Origin: Haliclystus octoradiatus
Lineage: Eukaryota; Cnidaria; Staurozoa; Stauromedusae; Haliclystidae
Assembly (NCBI GenBank): GCA_916610825.1
Contig: OU744453.1
Location: 20,327,301 to 20,391,300 of the forward strand
DNA: 64,000 bases
Direction: 5' to 3'
Shown here: in pieces, positions 13,701 to 28,700 of the stretch
Layout: each line of letters opens with the position of its first letter
Numbering within the stretch: the first letter of the stretch is position 1
Translations under genes and position numbers: made by a program
The notes under the pieces: model-generated
The model's database searches: none
Seen by the model: the letters and a program-made list of their open reading frames with translations, nothing else
Told to the model about the DNA's origin: nothing

Positions 13701-16700
13701 TGCGGCAACAAGATATGTCATCCTGAGTGGAAATGTCCAAACTAGTTTCAGAATAGATCCAACTAGTGGCGTCATCACCGTTAACAGAAATCTTGATCGT
13801 GAAGTCAGGTACAGTCAAGCCTGTTATAAAGGTCACTTCTGTATAGCGACCACCTGTCTATAGTGGTGATCACTCTTGCAATGTTATCAATAAGTATTTC
13901 TATGTAATTAACCTTTCGAATAAATGCCGCCTGCACATAGTGGTCACCTCATGTAGCTAGCTGTTATATACTATAAATTCAAATCGTAGTTTGATTTGGA
14001 AGAAACAAATCTAAAATGAAGGTATTAATTAATGACCAATTTCATATGCTTCACTTTATTTTTACTCAAAAAAGAAAACAATCAGGTTAGCTATCAAAAT
14101 CGATAAGAATTGCTTTACGAATTTCAATTTATCCAAATCGATACAGTTATCCAAGTTGGTAGCATTTTGATATGGAGTTTGATGATGGTTGCTCCTATTG
14201 TTGAACCTGCACCAAAAAGGTGAAATTTAATTGCTTTACTTTGATATTAGCAAAACATTGTTTATGGTTAACCTATAATTTAGTTATCGATATTTATCGA
14301 TATTGTAAAGCATGTTCAATTGTTTGTTGTAATACTTGCTAGAATATATATCACTATTGGTCAATAACATCAAATGCTGTCGTCTGTAATGCATACATGA
14401 CCTATCAAGCCCAAATGGAAACATTTTAATTTATTTTATTTTGTGTTTTAGAGATTCTTACAAGATTGTAATCAGAGTGAATGATCTTGGTTCTCCGCAA
14501 TTATGGAATGACGACACATTTACCATTCAAATAGGAGATGAAAATGACAACCAACCAATATTTCAACTTCCATTTTATTCAGCTGGAATCAAAGAAAACA
14601 GCAAACCAGGAACATACATGACAACCGTAAGCAACAGTTACAGTAGCTATGACAACAGTAGGATGTTGTATTAGGAATTCTTTGTAGGTCCTTGTTAGGA
14701 ATACATCTTTGTTGCTATTTTAAGTAGAGTAGTAGGAAGAATTAGGGCTACATATAAACTAAACTCAATTCTTGCTGTTGATGAGTATATAGTTGGAGAA
14801 TGAAATGAAAATTACTAACGATTTTGAGTCTGAAATCTATTCCTAATAGGGACGGACTGAATGTTTATTACAATTAATGGAGGACAGCTATGGTGATGGT
14901 TAACATCTTTTATTTTGATTTTTTCTTCAGATCAAGGCAACAGATAAGGACATTGGTAAGAATGCTGACATAAGCTATTCCATTACTGACGGCAACGGCA
15001 ATCCACCAACATTTGCTGTTGAAACAAAGACTGGTGAGGAGTTTATCTCATTGTGATAGATAGCATAATTGTTGAGAATCGGAGGCGGTCACAAAGGGAT
15101 TGGGCATTAGAGAACAAAGATTCGAAGTTCGAATTGTTAAAGAATCAAGTTTATAACTAGATCACACCGTCTCAATAACTATTCACATTGAACAAACAGA
15201 ATAGAATTGCTTTTCTCTTTAAAAGTTGTATTTTCATTTGTAATAAAATTGTATTGGAATCCTACAGCCTTGGAGTGGTAGTTGCAATTCTAATATCTTA
15301 AATACAATTCTAGGCTGAATTAAACCAAGACACTGTTGATCGCCATTGCAAGGAACCTTCCTTTTTCTAATGGGTTAGGCTATAAATTTGTAGGCGGAAG
15401 TTCATTTATATCCTTAGAATATGGACGTAGCTAACAAAGTGTTACATATCATCAGTGGATGAATTTGAAAATATTTAGACCAAATAAAATTGTTTTGTTG
15501 CATGCAATGTATTTCCCTCCAGAGGAACTTTGCGTTGAAAATTATGTCAGATGAAAGTTTGAATTAAAATTGTGAAATATGTTTATTTTCAGGTAAAGTG
15601 AAGCTTGTTGGTAAGTTGGATTTTGGAAAACAAAAAGTGTATCGGTTGAGGGTTTCTGCAAAAGATGGTGGCACACCTCAAAAAGAAGGCTTTGCTCTGA
15701 TTCAAATCAGCATTGGTGACAGTAATGATTTTGATCCAAAATTTAGCCAAGATAAATACACGGCTGGTGTGAAAGAAGATGAGAAACCTGGCAAACAGGT
15801 CATTCAAGTAAAGGCAACTGACCAAGACTCTGGTCCTAGTGGAGATTTCTCATTTTTAATCACTGGGGGAAACACAGACAGCCGATTCACCATCAACCCC
15901 AACACAGGTAAGTCATCTCATAATGCTCTATGATTGCGTAGCAGATTTAGTGTTGTTGTTGTTGTTGTTGTTTGTTCAAAGGATAATGTTTATTATTTTG
16001 TTGTGCTTTAGGATGGATATCAGTTGCAGCTGCTCTTGATTTTGAACGTCAGAAAAGTTTCAATCTTCAACTCACTGTCCGTGATAACGGAAATCCAAGG
16101 CGTTCAGGTACAGCTACAGCCGTCATTAGTATCATCGATGTCAATGATAATACACCTATCTTGGACCAGAAAACTTATTCCGTCAGAGAAGATGTGACTA
16201 TCTCGTTTGAAATTGGAACGGTCACTGCAACAGATCGAGATAGCGGAATCAACGCACAGTTGACGTTCACACAATTATCAAAGAATACACCGTTTGCAAT
16301 ATCACCGCAAGGTAAACTTACAGTCACCAGTCTACTAGATTTTGAGAAACAACAATCGTATGTCTTACAAGTAATGGTTGTAGACGGTGGGGTACCTAAA
16401 CGCTCAGCCACCGGTAGAATCACAATTCGCATTAAAGATGTTAATGATAATGCGCCAGAATTCAAATCAAAGAGTTTTATTTGTGAGATACTTGAGAACT
16501 CGCCAACCAACAGTCACGTCTGTTATGTCACTGCCACTGATAAAGATTCTGGAGTGAACAAAGTCATCATACATACGATTCAACCAAAAGTACCTGGAAC
16601 AGCCATCCCATTCATTGTGGATAAGGTAATTCATTATTAATTCATTTGTTCATGATTTTTTAATTTATATTACTTAGGGAATCATTATCTTACACTAATT

Positions 16701-19700
16701 TATTATATAAGATACTGTATTAGCATAATCTATTCTTTGTCTCTATTTGACAAACTCATACCTGCCTGAGGACTGAGGTATTATACGTGAGCATATTTGT
16801 ATTGTATACCACAGTGTATAGCATTGAGGTATGAGTTATTGTATGCCATCATCATCATCATCATCATCATTGTTTGTTAAAACAGCATAGAACACCTTTG
16901 TCATAGTGTTGATCATGGTAATTATTTTGTTACCGTAGACAACCGGACAAATCAAAACAACAACAAAACTGGACAGAGAGAGCAAAGATAAATACACTTG
17001 TACTGTCACGGCAGTTGATGGCGGCAACCCAAAGAAAACAACTGTTGTTGATGTCATCATCAATGTCAAAGATGAGAATGATAATGCACCTGAATTTGAA
17101 AAAGACCCTTACACGTTCAGCGTTGATGAAGAATTACCCAAAGAATTTAATGTTGGTACCGTGAAGGCAACTGATAAAGACATTGGAGTTAATGCAGAAA
17201 TCACCTATGCTATCATCCGAGGCAACTCTCTACGAAAGTATGTAAAAATGCATACTAATGATACACGTTTCTTGATTTTATCAATGGGGGAACGACGGTT
17301 GATTAAAGGGACTCGGTGCATACCTATCTGGGAAAATTCTCGATTTAATTACATCTCAGGGCTCTCTTTAGAGACCTGTTGAGGTTGTTAAGAGTCATAG
17401 GATAGTATTTAAATAGAAAATGATGTTGAGGTTGTATTTTATCGACCTTATGAAACATTGAAAGTATGCAAGAAGGTCTACCAGTCTTGAAAGAAGTCGA
17501 TATTGCTCGTTATTTACTTGATACTGTATCATATAAAGAATTATTAAATATTAATATTAATCGAGATTTTGAACTCCATTATAATCTTAATTACTGTAAT
17601 AGAATGCAGATAATTCTTAATGTTTGATGCTGTGACAGAAAGCTTAGGACAATAGGTTCGATGTGACGTCATGATGCAATAATAGTCTCGATCAGACCTA
17701 TCAACCCTATCTATTACGTCACATCAATGTCAATCATCACATTTGTTTAGAATTTTTGGGCTTGCTTGCTAATGTGAAATAGTAGAATCCGACACATGAG
17801 ATTTGTTACTTTATCTGAAGTAGAATAAGATAATTTGTAAGATAAGAATAAGAAAAGAATACAAAACCACAACACTGAGAACTAAACAATCTTTTGCAGT
17901 GATTTATCAATAGCTTTATAACTTGTCGGGGAAAAACGAAACAGAGATGAAAGAAAAACTCTTAAACCAGTTTTGCTGCATTTAAACTTTTGTTTCCTTG
18001 CATAATTAATGTGATGAATAATAAAATACGGCTTCGGTAGATAAATGAGCCCTCGGTTTGATAATTATAATTAGAACATATCGAGGATCTGCTACGATTT
18101 ATTCTTGCAATTTGATTGGTTAACGCCAATAACGCCATTTTACCATAGCCGAGCTTGACCCCGTCGATTTCAAGAAATTTATGAAATTACCAAACAACCG
18201 ATAATTATTTAAATATGGCATTATAAACTGGCAAGTAATAAAAAGTAAAAAGCAAATACAGTGAATATTTGTAGAGTCATATACAATTTCATTGAGTTAC
18301 TGTTTCATGCAGTGCCTCAGTTGTTCAAAATGAATCAAATGGCTCTGGGTGAAATATGTAAGCTAGTAAACAAACATGTTCAAAAATGTATAGAAATATT
18401 TTGCACAAATTAACAATTCAAAAACAATTTGCCTAACTTTTACAGTATTGATAATTGTAAAAGCATAACATAACTTCATTTAATTAATACATTCCCTCGT
18501 CCTTTTATGGCCAGTTTTTTCAAGTTCCTAGATATAAATATAAGCACTAACTGGCATAGAAAGGAAAGCTTTCGATAAGCTATCAAAACCAAACAAATTC
18601 AACCGCTAAAATTTCAAATATAAATTAAACCATTTCTCCAAATGAAAGTTAGCAACATTAGATAATCAGTTAGCTAAAAAGTTATCAAAAATTCAATAAT
18701 CTGCTCTTTTAGATAGGCAATTAGCAAACATTTAGTCAATATATCTTTCTTAGTTTCATTTCTTTCTTCACGTTGACGGCTTTTTACGAAATTCTTCAAA
18801 TTATAGGTAAGAAACATTTTCTTTCCTTTTCAAGTTTTTCCAGTCAGTTTTCCATAATGAATAACACACATAAGAACATACAAAATATTGTTTAAAGATA
18901 AGAATCCATGACTATGTAAGAAAACGATGTTACACATCCATTCTTTTAATTTCAAGAAGAGAAATATAAATTTCCCGATATCAATTTTTCCTCGCAGCTT
19001 TTAGTTGATTTAAAAAAGACAAGTGTAAAGCTCTCGACTCAGCCTTCTTCCGGTGACGTCACGAAAATAGGAGAATTGCATACTTGATCATGGATTGTAA
19101 AGATCAGAAAATGCTCTGAAAAAACGTACAAAACATTCACAAATCGGGGTTGGCTATGTTCTAAACCAAATAGTTCATACTTTCCGTGAACTATGCTCTG
19201 ATAGCACCACTCGAGTCACTTCAGGAGAAAACTCGAAGGCGAAAATTACTCGCCGAGGCGGCTCGTAATTTTCTGATGCCTTCTCGTTTTCTCCTTACGT
19301 GCCTCTCGTGGTGCTATCAGAGCATAGTTCACAGAAAGTATGAACTATTTGTTTAATGTTGCGCTCAAACTTGTTAGATAATTGTTTATTGTTCTCCAAT
19401 TGAAAAAAATATTATATCTGCATCTCAAATCAAAACTATAATTATTTATTCAACATTTTCCCCAATCTTTCTAGGTTCTCTATTGATGTTAAGACTGGTG
19501 TTATCACTGCCGCTCCCAAACTTGATAGAGAAAAAACACCAAGTTATACATTGACTGTCCAAGCAAGGGATCAAGGGACACCCCGACTGACAGATGAAGC
19601 ACAAGTGATAGTGGTTGTCAAAGACATCAACGATAATATACCAAAATTTTCTGAAAATGTTTACACAACAAGCATCAGAGAAGATGCTGCCGTAGGATCA

Positions 19701-22700
19701 AGAGTCACCCAGGTATGCAACGTTACAATTTTTAATCAAAGCAACAACAACCGTGCATACGCACAAATGATCCTAGCTGAACGGATGAGATGTATAAAAC
19801 TAAATATATTACACAAATGAGAACTTTATCTTTTCACCAAGGCAAGTTTTGCTTGAAAACAGTTTTACTGATTCTGTTTACAAATATAGTGCAATTTGCA
19901 AATGTTTGTTGTTGAATAATTAATGTTAAATTTATTAATTAATTTTGTTTAATTTATTTATTGATAGGTTATAGCTACAGATGCTGACAAAGGGAACAAT
20001 GCAATAATAAAATTTAGCATAACGGGTGGTGCAAATAAAGACAGTTTTGTCATTGACGAAGACAGTGGTATCATTCTAACAAAGGTCACTTTGGATTATG
20101 AAACAACACCAAGCTACAAGTTAACTGTCACTGCAAAGGATCTTGGGACATCATCCCTGTCATCCATATCAACTGTAAGTTTCTTTTCATTTTGAAATTC
20201 ATAAATTATCAATTTGACATTTGGCAGAATGCACATAAGCTATGGATTGACAGAACAATGACAATTGACGTTTTTGGAACACTACCGAAAATTACAACCA
20301 GACAAAACCATAGATTACTGAAAGACTTGAAGCAAGTCAAATTCAAATTTAAAATGTTTTTATTTGAGTTTCACATATATTTTAGGTGTCTGTTACGATC
20401 ATAAATGTGGATGATAATGCACCCGAGTTCAATCCACTTAATAACACTAAAGTGTCAGAAGCTGCTGGCAGAGGTACGCAAGTTGTTAAATTCAAAGCAA
20501 CCGACAAAGATGGCAGCAAGTTGACTTACAAAATCACAGGAGGAAACACCAACAATGCGTTTGTTGTGAATCAAAACACAGGTAAGAGGCAGCAGGAATC
20601 ATAAAAATAATAATAATAATCATTAATCAGAGAATTAGAGAATCAGACATTCATATTTGCTATTATGACTGTAGACATTATGACTGTCTGATTCTCTGAC
20701 TATTATTATTATTTAAAGCTCTGCTATATATTGCATTGTTCCCTATGCTCAATAGGTAAGACAGGATTTTACAATATAATAATGATAGTTTTTTAAATAT
20801 AGAATGTTGTTTTCAGGTTTGTTGACCGTTTTGGGTAAACTTGACCGTGAAACAATCGATAAGTATACTCTGTCTGTGACCGCTACAGATCAAGCAGGGC
20901 AAAGTGATGTTGCTTCTGTGCCTATTGCTGTCCTTGATGTAAACGATAATTTACCAATATTCAACCCAGCCTTATATTCAAAAAGCATTGATGAGAACGG
21001 GGCAAAAGGTATGTTTATTCGCTGTTAGCTGTGTTATGCTGTGTGTTTGTGTTATGCTGTGTGTTTGTGTTATGCTGTGTGTTTGTGTTATGCTGTGTGT
21101 TTGTGTTATGCTGTGTGTTTGTGTTATGCTGTGTGTTTGTGTTATGCTGTGTGTTTGTGTTATGCTGTGTGTTTGTGTTATGCTGTGTGTTTGTGTTATG
21201 CTGTGTGTTTGCTTCACCTTTGTTAAATTGTATTTTAGTTATTGATGTGGTAACACTGACTGCCACTGATAAAGATATTGGCATCAATAAAATCATTGTG
21301 TTCTCAATCGTTCCAAGTAAAGACTCTGGTGATTTTGCAATTGACGCAAACACTGGCAAGATAACAACAACCAAATCACTGGATAGAGAAACTGTTGATG
21401 TTTACAATCTGAAAGTCATGGCAAAAGACAAGGGCGTGCCATCATTACGCTCAATAACAAAGTTAACAGTAACGGTTAATGATAAAAATGATAATAGTCC
21501 TATATTTGAAAAAACAGATTACAAAGTTGACATTAAAGAAAATACTGGTACTGATGCCAAAGTAGTAACTTGTAAGGCAACAGACATCGATGCAGCGAAA
21601 AACGGCGAAGTGTCTTACCGCATTAAAATGGAAAATGGCGCTGCAGCAGTTTCTTTCAAGATTGATACAAAAACAGGCAAAATCACAACAACCATTAATC
21701 TTGATAGAGAGAAGAAAGATAAATACACGCTTGTTGTTGAAGCATCTGACGCTGGTAATCCATCTCGTAAGACAGACACAACGGTCATTGTTACTGTCCT
21801 TGACGAGAATGATAACCAACCCGTTATCATCTCACCTCCTAAATTGGGACCTTTGAATGAAAACACCAAAGTTGGTTCTGCTATCGACGTTGTTCTAGCT
21901 AAAGACAATGACATTGGTCTAAATGCAGAATGTAGGTATAGTCTTGGCAGCGGTAATGTTGGAAATGCATTCAAGATTGATCCAAAGTCTGGGGAACTCA
22001 AAACATTGAATGCGCTTGACCGCGAGAAGATAGCTAAGTACAAGCTAGAAGTGATTGCTACTGATCTCGGAACGCCTTCGTTGCGTGGATCAAAGATATT
22101 TGAAATTGATGTCTCTGATTCAAATGATAACAAACCCAAGTTTGGAAAGAACAGTTACGTCGGTAAGAGGCCTACTAGCATACCGGATAACATTTCTTGT
22201 GTGTGACTTTTTGTTAGAACAACAATCACTATGGCATATCTAATTAAAATCTATACGGTGAAAATATATTAGGAATCTTTGAGCAAGGTCTAACAAAAGT
22301 AGGAATCCTGCAATCCTAAATCCCAGAAGGTTAGAGAAAATTCAACAGAAAATTGATATTTTCAATGATTTATTGGTCAAACATCAACAAAAAAATCAGA
22401 AAAAAAATGTTGAAATGCCTCAGATAGGATTCCAGAAGGCTGAACCTTTTGTTGGACCCTGCCCTTAAAATGGGAAAAACCTTTGAAACTATAATTCGAT
22501 ATATGATGTATTCGAGTCTGAAAATTACAATGGCGTAATTTTTATTTCGATCTAGAATTTCCTTGTTTGTGTAAACTGCCATCAATGGGGTATTTTAGGC
22601 CAAATCTCACTGAAAATAAAAAAGGATTAGATCTAGCTTTATGACTTAAAAGTAAGATCATGTTTTTAAGAAAAATTTGATAGACTTTGTCACCCGATGT

Positions 22701-25700
22701 CAATTTCAATCTCACCTAGCTTGGTAGGTCGTCAAGATTTGTAACCTCTTCAAAGCCTTTGACAGGGATTGACTTGTAATATTTTTATCATTCTAAAGTG
22801 TCGTCTTCCACGATTTCTCGTATCTTCGATGGCGGTTGTAGTAGGAAAGTTACAAGCGGAAGTAGTTACAAGGAAGTAGTTACAAGCGGCAGATCCGCAA
22901 ATGATATTTGACATACTAATCTTCAGATTAATGTTTGTATCCGTTGACGATGTGTTAATTGTTTCCGTACGAGTTTTCTTTGTCTATTTAAACAATTCCT
23001 GTAATAATAGGTGCTCACATTTATAGCTACTAAGGTTTTACCGTATAGCATTAAACCACAAACCCATTATATGACGTTTCATGTCTAGATTGTTTTCCCG
23101 ATAGGAACATAGGAATTATCAAACTAAGTTTAATTTATTTTGTTTCTATATACAAGCAATACTGCTTAATAGGTGACGTCAACAATGTTTAGTACTTGCA
23201 CTATGTAATGCTTAAGTTGTTGAAATAAAACTCTATCTAATTATTCAATTATTTAGCGCACACATACACATATATATAACCTTCGCTGATGACAGGTATT
23301 ATTACGAAAGTGAAGTCCACCCTTTTTGCATTTGCAGTTAAAGTTTCTCGTACCCTGTATATCAACATGCAAAGCCTAATTTTTTAACAGCGATAAGCTG
23401 ATCTCTGTTAAAAAAGTATGTGTAACTTTAAATCTCAGTCTTTCAGTGGATCAAAAGTCATTTTTTTATGCGTTCAAAAACTAGATCAAGTTAAACATGG
23501 TATCGGTTTACAAATGTATTTCTTTCTCTACTTAAAAAATTGAATTCGTTCTTACTTTTACGTAATAAAGCTAAATCCAATCCCTTTTTTTCAGCGAGAT
23601 TTGGCCTAAAATACTCCTTTGACGACAGTTTACACCAACAAGGAAATTTGAATCGAAATAAAAATTACGCCATTTTTATTTTCAGACTCGCATACATCAT
23701 ATATCAAATTATAGTTTCAATGGTTTTTCCCATTTCAAGTATTTTAGCCTTTGTTAACACTACATGCATGTCTCAGCATTATTTGTGAACGCAACAGATT
23801 GAATCGCAATTAATTGACGATAATTAGTACTGTGGCGTTAGAGGAAGTGACAGAATTTTATGACATAATATCAATACTACTGCAGTCAGTGTATATAAAA
23901 CGTACTTATTGGCCATTCTAATCTTTCCGTATGTTTTTATAATGAGATATTCATTCATTTTATAATCCATTACAGGTTCAATATCTGAAGATGCCATCTT
24001 GAAAACTTCTGTGATTGATTGTAAAGCAACTGACCCAGACACTAATTCAAATTTAGTATATTCACTTGATGCCACGTCAGGAAGTGATGATTTCAGTATT
24101 GGCAAAACAAGTGCTAGGATATCAACAGCAAAAACGCTTGATTACGAAACTAAAAAGTTATATCAACTTACAGTTTCTGTTACCGATGGTGTGTTCACTG
24201 TTAAACAGCCTGTAACAGTCAACGTCATAAATGTGAATGATAATGCGCCTGAGTTTGTTGGTGAGCCATACATTGCTAACATTTCTGAATCTGTTCAGCC
24301 TGGGTTCCCTGTCATCAAGGTCCATGCAACAGACAAAGATCCATTCGGTGGCATCAAGTATTCCTTCGCCAACGCCACATCCACGTTTACCATCAACCCT
24401 CAAACTGGTGACATCAAAACACTCACAAAACTTGACCGTGAAACGCTTGAGCTTTATAAACTATTAGTAAAAGCCACAGACGGCGGAACGCCTCCTCTAT
24501 CTGATACAGCAATTGTCACCGTCAACATAATTGATTTTAATGATAATCCCCCTGAGTTTGCAACTGACAGTGCCAAGGTCAATGTCATGGAGAATAAGAA
24601 AGCGGGTAAACTGATTCATACAGCATTTGCTACTGATAAAGATGAAGGAGAAAATGGTAGAGTTGGTTATAAGTTTACATCTGTAAATAGCGATTTCAAA
24701 ATTGATAAGGTATCTGGTAAAGTTACAACAGCCATTGTATTGGATAGAGAGAAAAAGGCGAGTTATACAGTAGAGATTTTGGCTTACGATCATGGTAAGC
24801 CATCTCTTACGTCAAAAGTATTTTCGCTAGAGGTGAACGTTGGAGATGACAATGATAATAGCCCATTATTTACAAAAGACTACACCAAAGATCTGAAAGA
24901 AAACACGCCAAAGGGAACGTCAGTTGTACAGGTGTCTGCCACAGATAAAGACGAAGGTGTAAATGCTGTCATTGAGTATCTTATCGAGAAGGGTGACCCT
25001 AACAACACATTCACCATAAACAAAAATTCAGGTATTTTTAACTAACGATATCCGACTATATGGTCCAGGCAGAAATTGCTGGTTTTTAATTTCTCAATAA
25101 TAAATATATTGTTGTCTATTCAGGCCTTGTATCTGTTGACGGATTGATTGATCGTGAAGTAGCAATTCAACATGTTTTAACCATCGCAGCAAAAGACAAA
25201 GGAAAGCCCTCAAGGAGTGGCAGATGTACGTTGACAGTTAATGTCATTGATGAAAATGACAATGCACCAAAGTTAGTCTTATCTAGTCTAACAGGATATG
25301 TTAATGAAAGTGAACCAATAGGTACTTATGTGGTCACTGTGAAAGCCACCGATAAAGACACTGGTAAGAATGGGAAGTTCACGTTTGCCATGGCTAAGAA
25401 TGATAAATTTGAAATTGATTCTGGTACAGGTAAAGTCACAACTAAGCAAATACTTGATCGTGAAGATCAAGCAAAACATGAAGTAGATGTTACGGTAACC
25501 GATCAGGGAATCCCCCCAAAGTCGACTACTGGAAAACTCACAATCCATGTTCTGGACATTGATGACAATTGTCCCCTTTTCAACCCAAAAGTTTACAATG
25601 TAACCATAGCAGAGGATTTAAAGATTGGATCACATGTAGTGCAAGTCAAAGCGACTGATAAAGATGTTGGACCAAATGCTGCATTGGATTATGCCATTAC

Positions 25701-28700
25701 CGAAGGAGAGGATCGTGGAGCTTTTAAAATTGATGCTGTCACAGGTTCGTTTCTTTACCTTAATCTTAATATGTAGGCCTACACTCTTTTTTAAGTAAGT
25801 AAAAAAAGCTCCATGACTAATTCATCTTCTGTTAGTTATACATAATCATCAGTCACTGAAACTGTAATGCATATTTTCTATTTCTGTTTTATAGGCAAGA
25901 TTTCTGTTGCTGGCAGAGTTGACCGTGAATTTAAACCAGTTTATCATCTGAGAATAAGAGCTGGCCGACCTGACTGTGGAGTGAAAGAGAGTAACGACAC
26001 TGGTATAGGTATGTGGGTATACTTCTATTCTATCTCAGCTCAACTTCTGCCAAAACAATGTTTGAACATCAATTATTTTGTTTTGCAGAGGGCGGTGGTG
26101 ATAAAAAGGGTGTGGCACTAGCTGATGTATACATAACAGTCACTGACGTCAATGATGAACCCCCAAAGTTTGTCAAGAGAGAATATAACAAAATCTTAGC
26201 TGACAGCGGCCTGACAGTGTTGATGACGGTCAAGGCAACTGATGGTGATCTTGGAGAAGGAGGCAAAGTCACATATGCTATCAAAGAAGTTCAACGTGTA
26301 AGTACCTAAGAGTTTTTGAGACTCTGTCAAGACTAACTCCTTTGAGTTTCTAGGAATGTTGTCAGAATCATTCTAATCCGCTTTGTGCATGCATTCAGGA
26401 ATTATCTGGCGGCCAAGACAACCATATCATCACAGTGGAGGCGTCTGACCTTGGCACACCACCTCTCAAATCAACCGCAACGATCAGAGTGAAAAACGAG
26501 TAAGCATCTGCAATTGTTATTTCACTGCCTTCAATGTAGAGAGATTGGTACCTTATGTTTGTTGTTTACAGAATGAATTGCAACACAATTAATTATCGCA
26601 TCTCAACAACTGGAATCGTTTATGTTGATCTTCTTTGCAAGTTTACCAAATTGCCAACTGCTAATAACAGACGTTTGCTTGATGAAAAACTAGAGGTGAG
26701 AAATTACGGCATGATTTATTTTGATATTAATTCATTTTGATCTTGATACTATGTGTGTTTTTACCTTATACTTCTAATGTATCTATTTTTATGTAAGCTT
26801 GACTGTGAAGCGCAAGGCAACACTGCCATCCGCTACCGTTGGTTAAAAGACGCCAAAGTGGCTGCTGATTGGAACAAGGATGGAAAATTGCTCCTTTCCA
26901 AAATCCAACACGAAGACGAAGGAAGCTACTCATGCATTGCATCAAATGACGCAGGAACTATACAAACACCGGTCGTGACAGTTGTTGTTGATGGTAAGAA
27001 CAAATGGTTTTGTTGCACTGTTCGGTTTCTAGGAATCCTTGAATTTGTCATTCATGTTTTCTCACATCTTTTTTACCTCCAGAGATACCCACCATGATGG
27101 TACAGCCAAAAGATCTACTTGTTGAGGTCAAAGGTGATTTTGATATGAACTGTGAGGCACGTGGCGACCCCTCTCCCTCCTACCAATGGTACAAGAACGG
27201 GGTGGAATTCAGAGAAGGCACTGGTTACACAAACCAAACGTTGAGATTATCTAAAGCAATTGAACAAGATGCAGGAAATTACCATTGTGTTGCAAAGAAC
27301 TCAGTAGGGTCTGTTAAATCAAGAATTGCTAACGTTAAAGTTGTTGGTAAGTTGGTAGATTAAATTGCCCAGAGACATACCAAGTTCTTTATAAAATTGT
27401 AAAATAAAAATAATCATTCGGACCATGTTTATTATTGCAGATAGCAACACCGTTGTAGAGATTGCTGTTAACTTCACAAGATGGTCAAAGGAAAAGAAAT
27501 GCTATCTCTTTGATCCAATTAAGTTTGAGGTAAACAATTTGGCTTATCATCTGTGTGTTTAATCAATAATTTATAACTCCAGTTAATATGTGCTAATCTA
27601 TTTTGATGATTCCAGGAGGAACTCAGCAAACTTGTTGGTGCCAGAGTTTCACTTACAAAACTTGATAAGAAAAAGTTCTGTGCACTTGACGCTTGCAACC
27701 CTAACCCTTGCAAAAACAAAGCCAAATGTGAATTGACAACTGGAAGTGAGAGTTACTTCTGTACATGTGAAGCAGGTTGGACAGGGCAGAATTGCGACCA
27801 AGATGTAGACGAATGCGGCAATCGTAAGTTGCTTAGAGGTGTACACACCCATACTGCTATAAAGCAATGATTATTTGACAAATGGTTCAATCTTCTAGGA
27901 TATTTCCAACCCCGTTCTTTTTGTTGTGGGTTAGCTTATAAATAAAAAAACAATGAAAATGTACTTCTGAGTTGCACTAACCTCCTTAAATGTAGGATGG
28001 CAGGATATTTATTTGTCAGACCAACAATTCAACTCTGATATGAACTCAATGACTCAAAGTGCACATGGCAACCTAATGCTAAACGAAGAACAATTGCGTA
28101 TTTCTTGATAATTTGTTGTTTGTGTCCAGGCAATAGATGTGCGTATGCGTAGTTTCACAGCTAGATACTTCCCTCTACGCAAAGGGAGCTAGACTTGACC
28201 TTTTTCTATCGTAAGCCGTTTTGCCATTTTTATTACCGTTCCAAGCTTTGATAATGTGAAATATCAAAAATGGCGTACTTTGTCGTCAACTAAATAAATG
28301 TTTGTGCATTTCAACAGATGAGACTGTTGATAACTGGTTCTTTTTATTTCTAGTTGTTAGCTCCATTTGTTTGAACTCTGGTGTTTGCACAAACAAAGTT
28401 GGTTCATTTGGCTGCAAATGCGATGAAGACAAGTTCACTGGTCAACGTTGTGAATTGAAATCAAAGGCATGTAAGCCAAACCCATGCAAGGCATCTCATG
28501 TTTGCGCCCTGTCTACGCAAACTGCTGATGGATACCAATGCATATCACGGAATCAAGTATTTTTCTTGGCAATTGAAAAATATTCCAAGGAATGGGCAAC
28601 AAAGACTAATTATGAAATTGAACAGGAGCTAAATAGGATAATCAGAGAACTTGCAACAAAGGTAAGCAAATAATCATCTTTTAACTTACACAATATTTAA

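Noticed and set aside
16836..17069. Minus-strand frame ending in an Asp run
   Set aside because: Shadow of the cadherin exon at 16939-17237 plus an ATC microsatellite.
21031..21238. Open frame of VLCCVF repeats joined to a cadherin exon, plus several overlapping frames on both strands
   Set aside because: It is the translated 18-bp minisatellite. The real exon starts at 21239 after a TATTTTAG acceptor; the repeat is intronic.
26572..26695. Possible stop codon breaking hedgling at the first Ig exon
   Set aside because: A first reading in the wrong phase gave a stop; with the phase-2 junction from 26499 the exon is open throughout.
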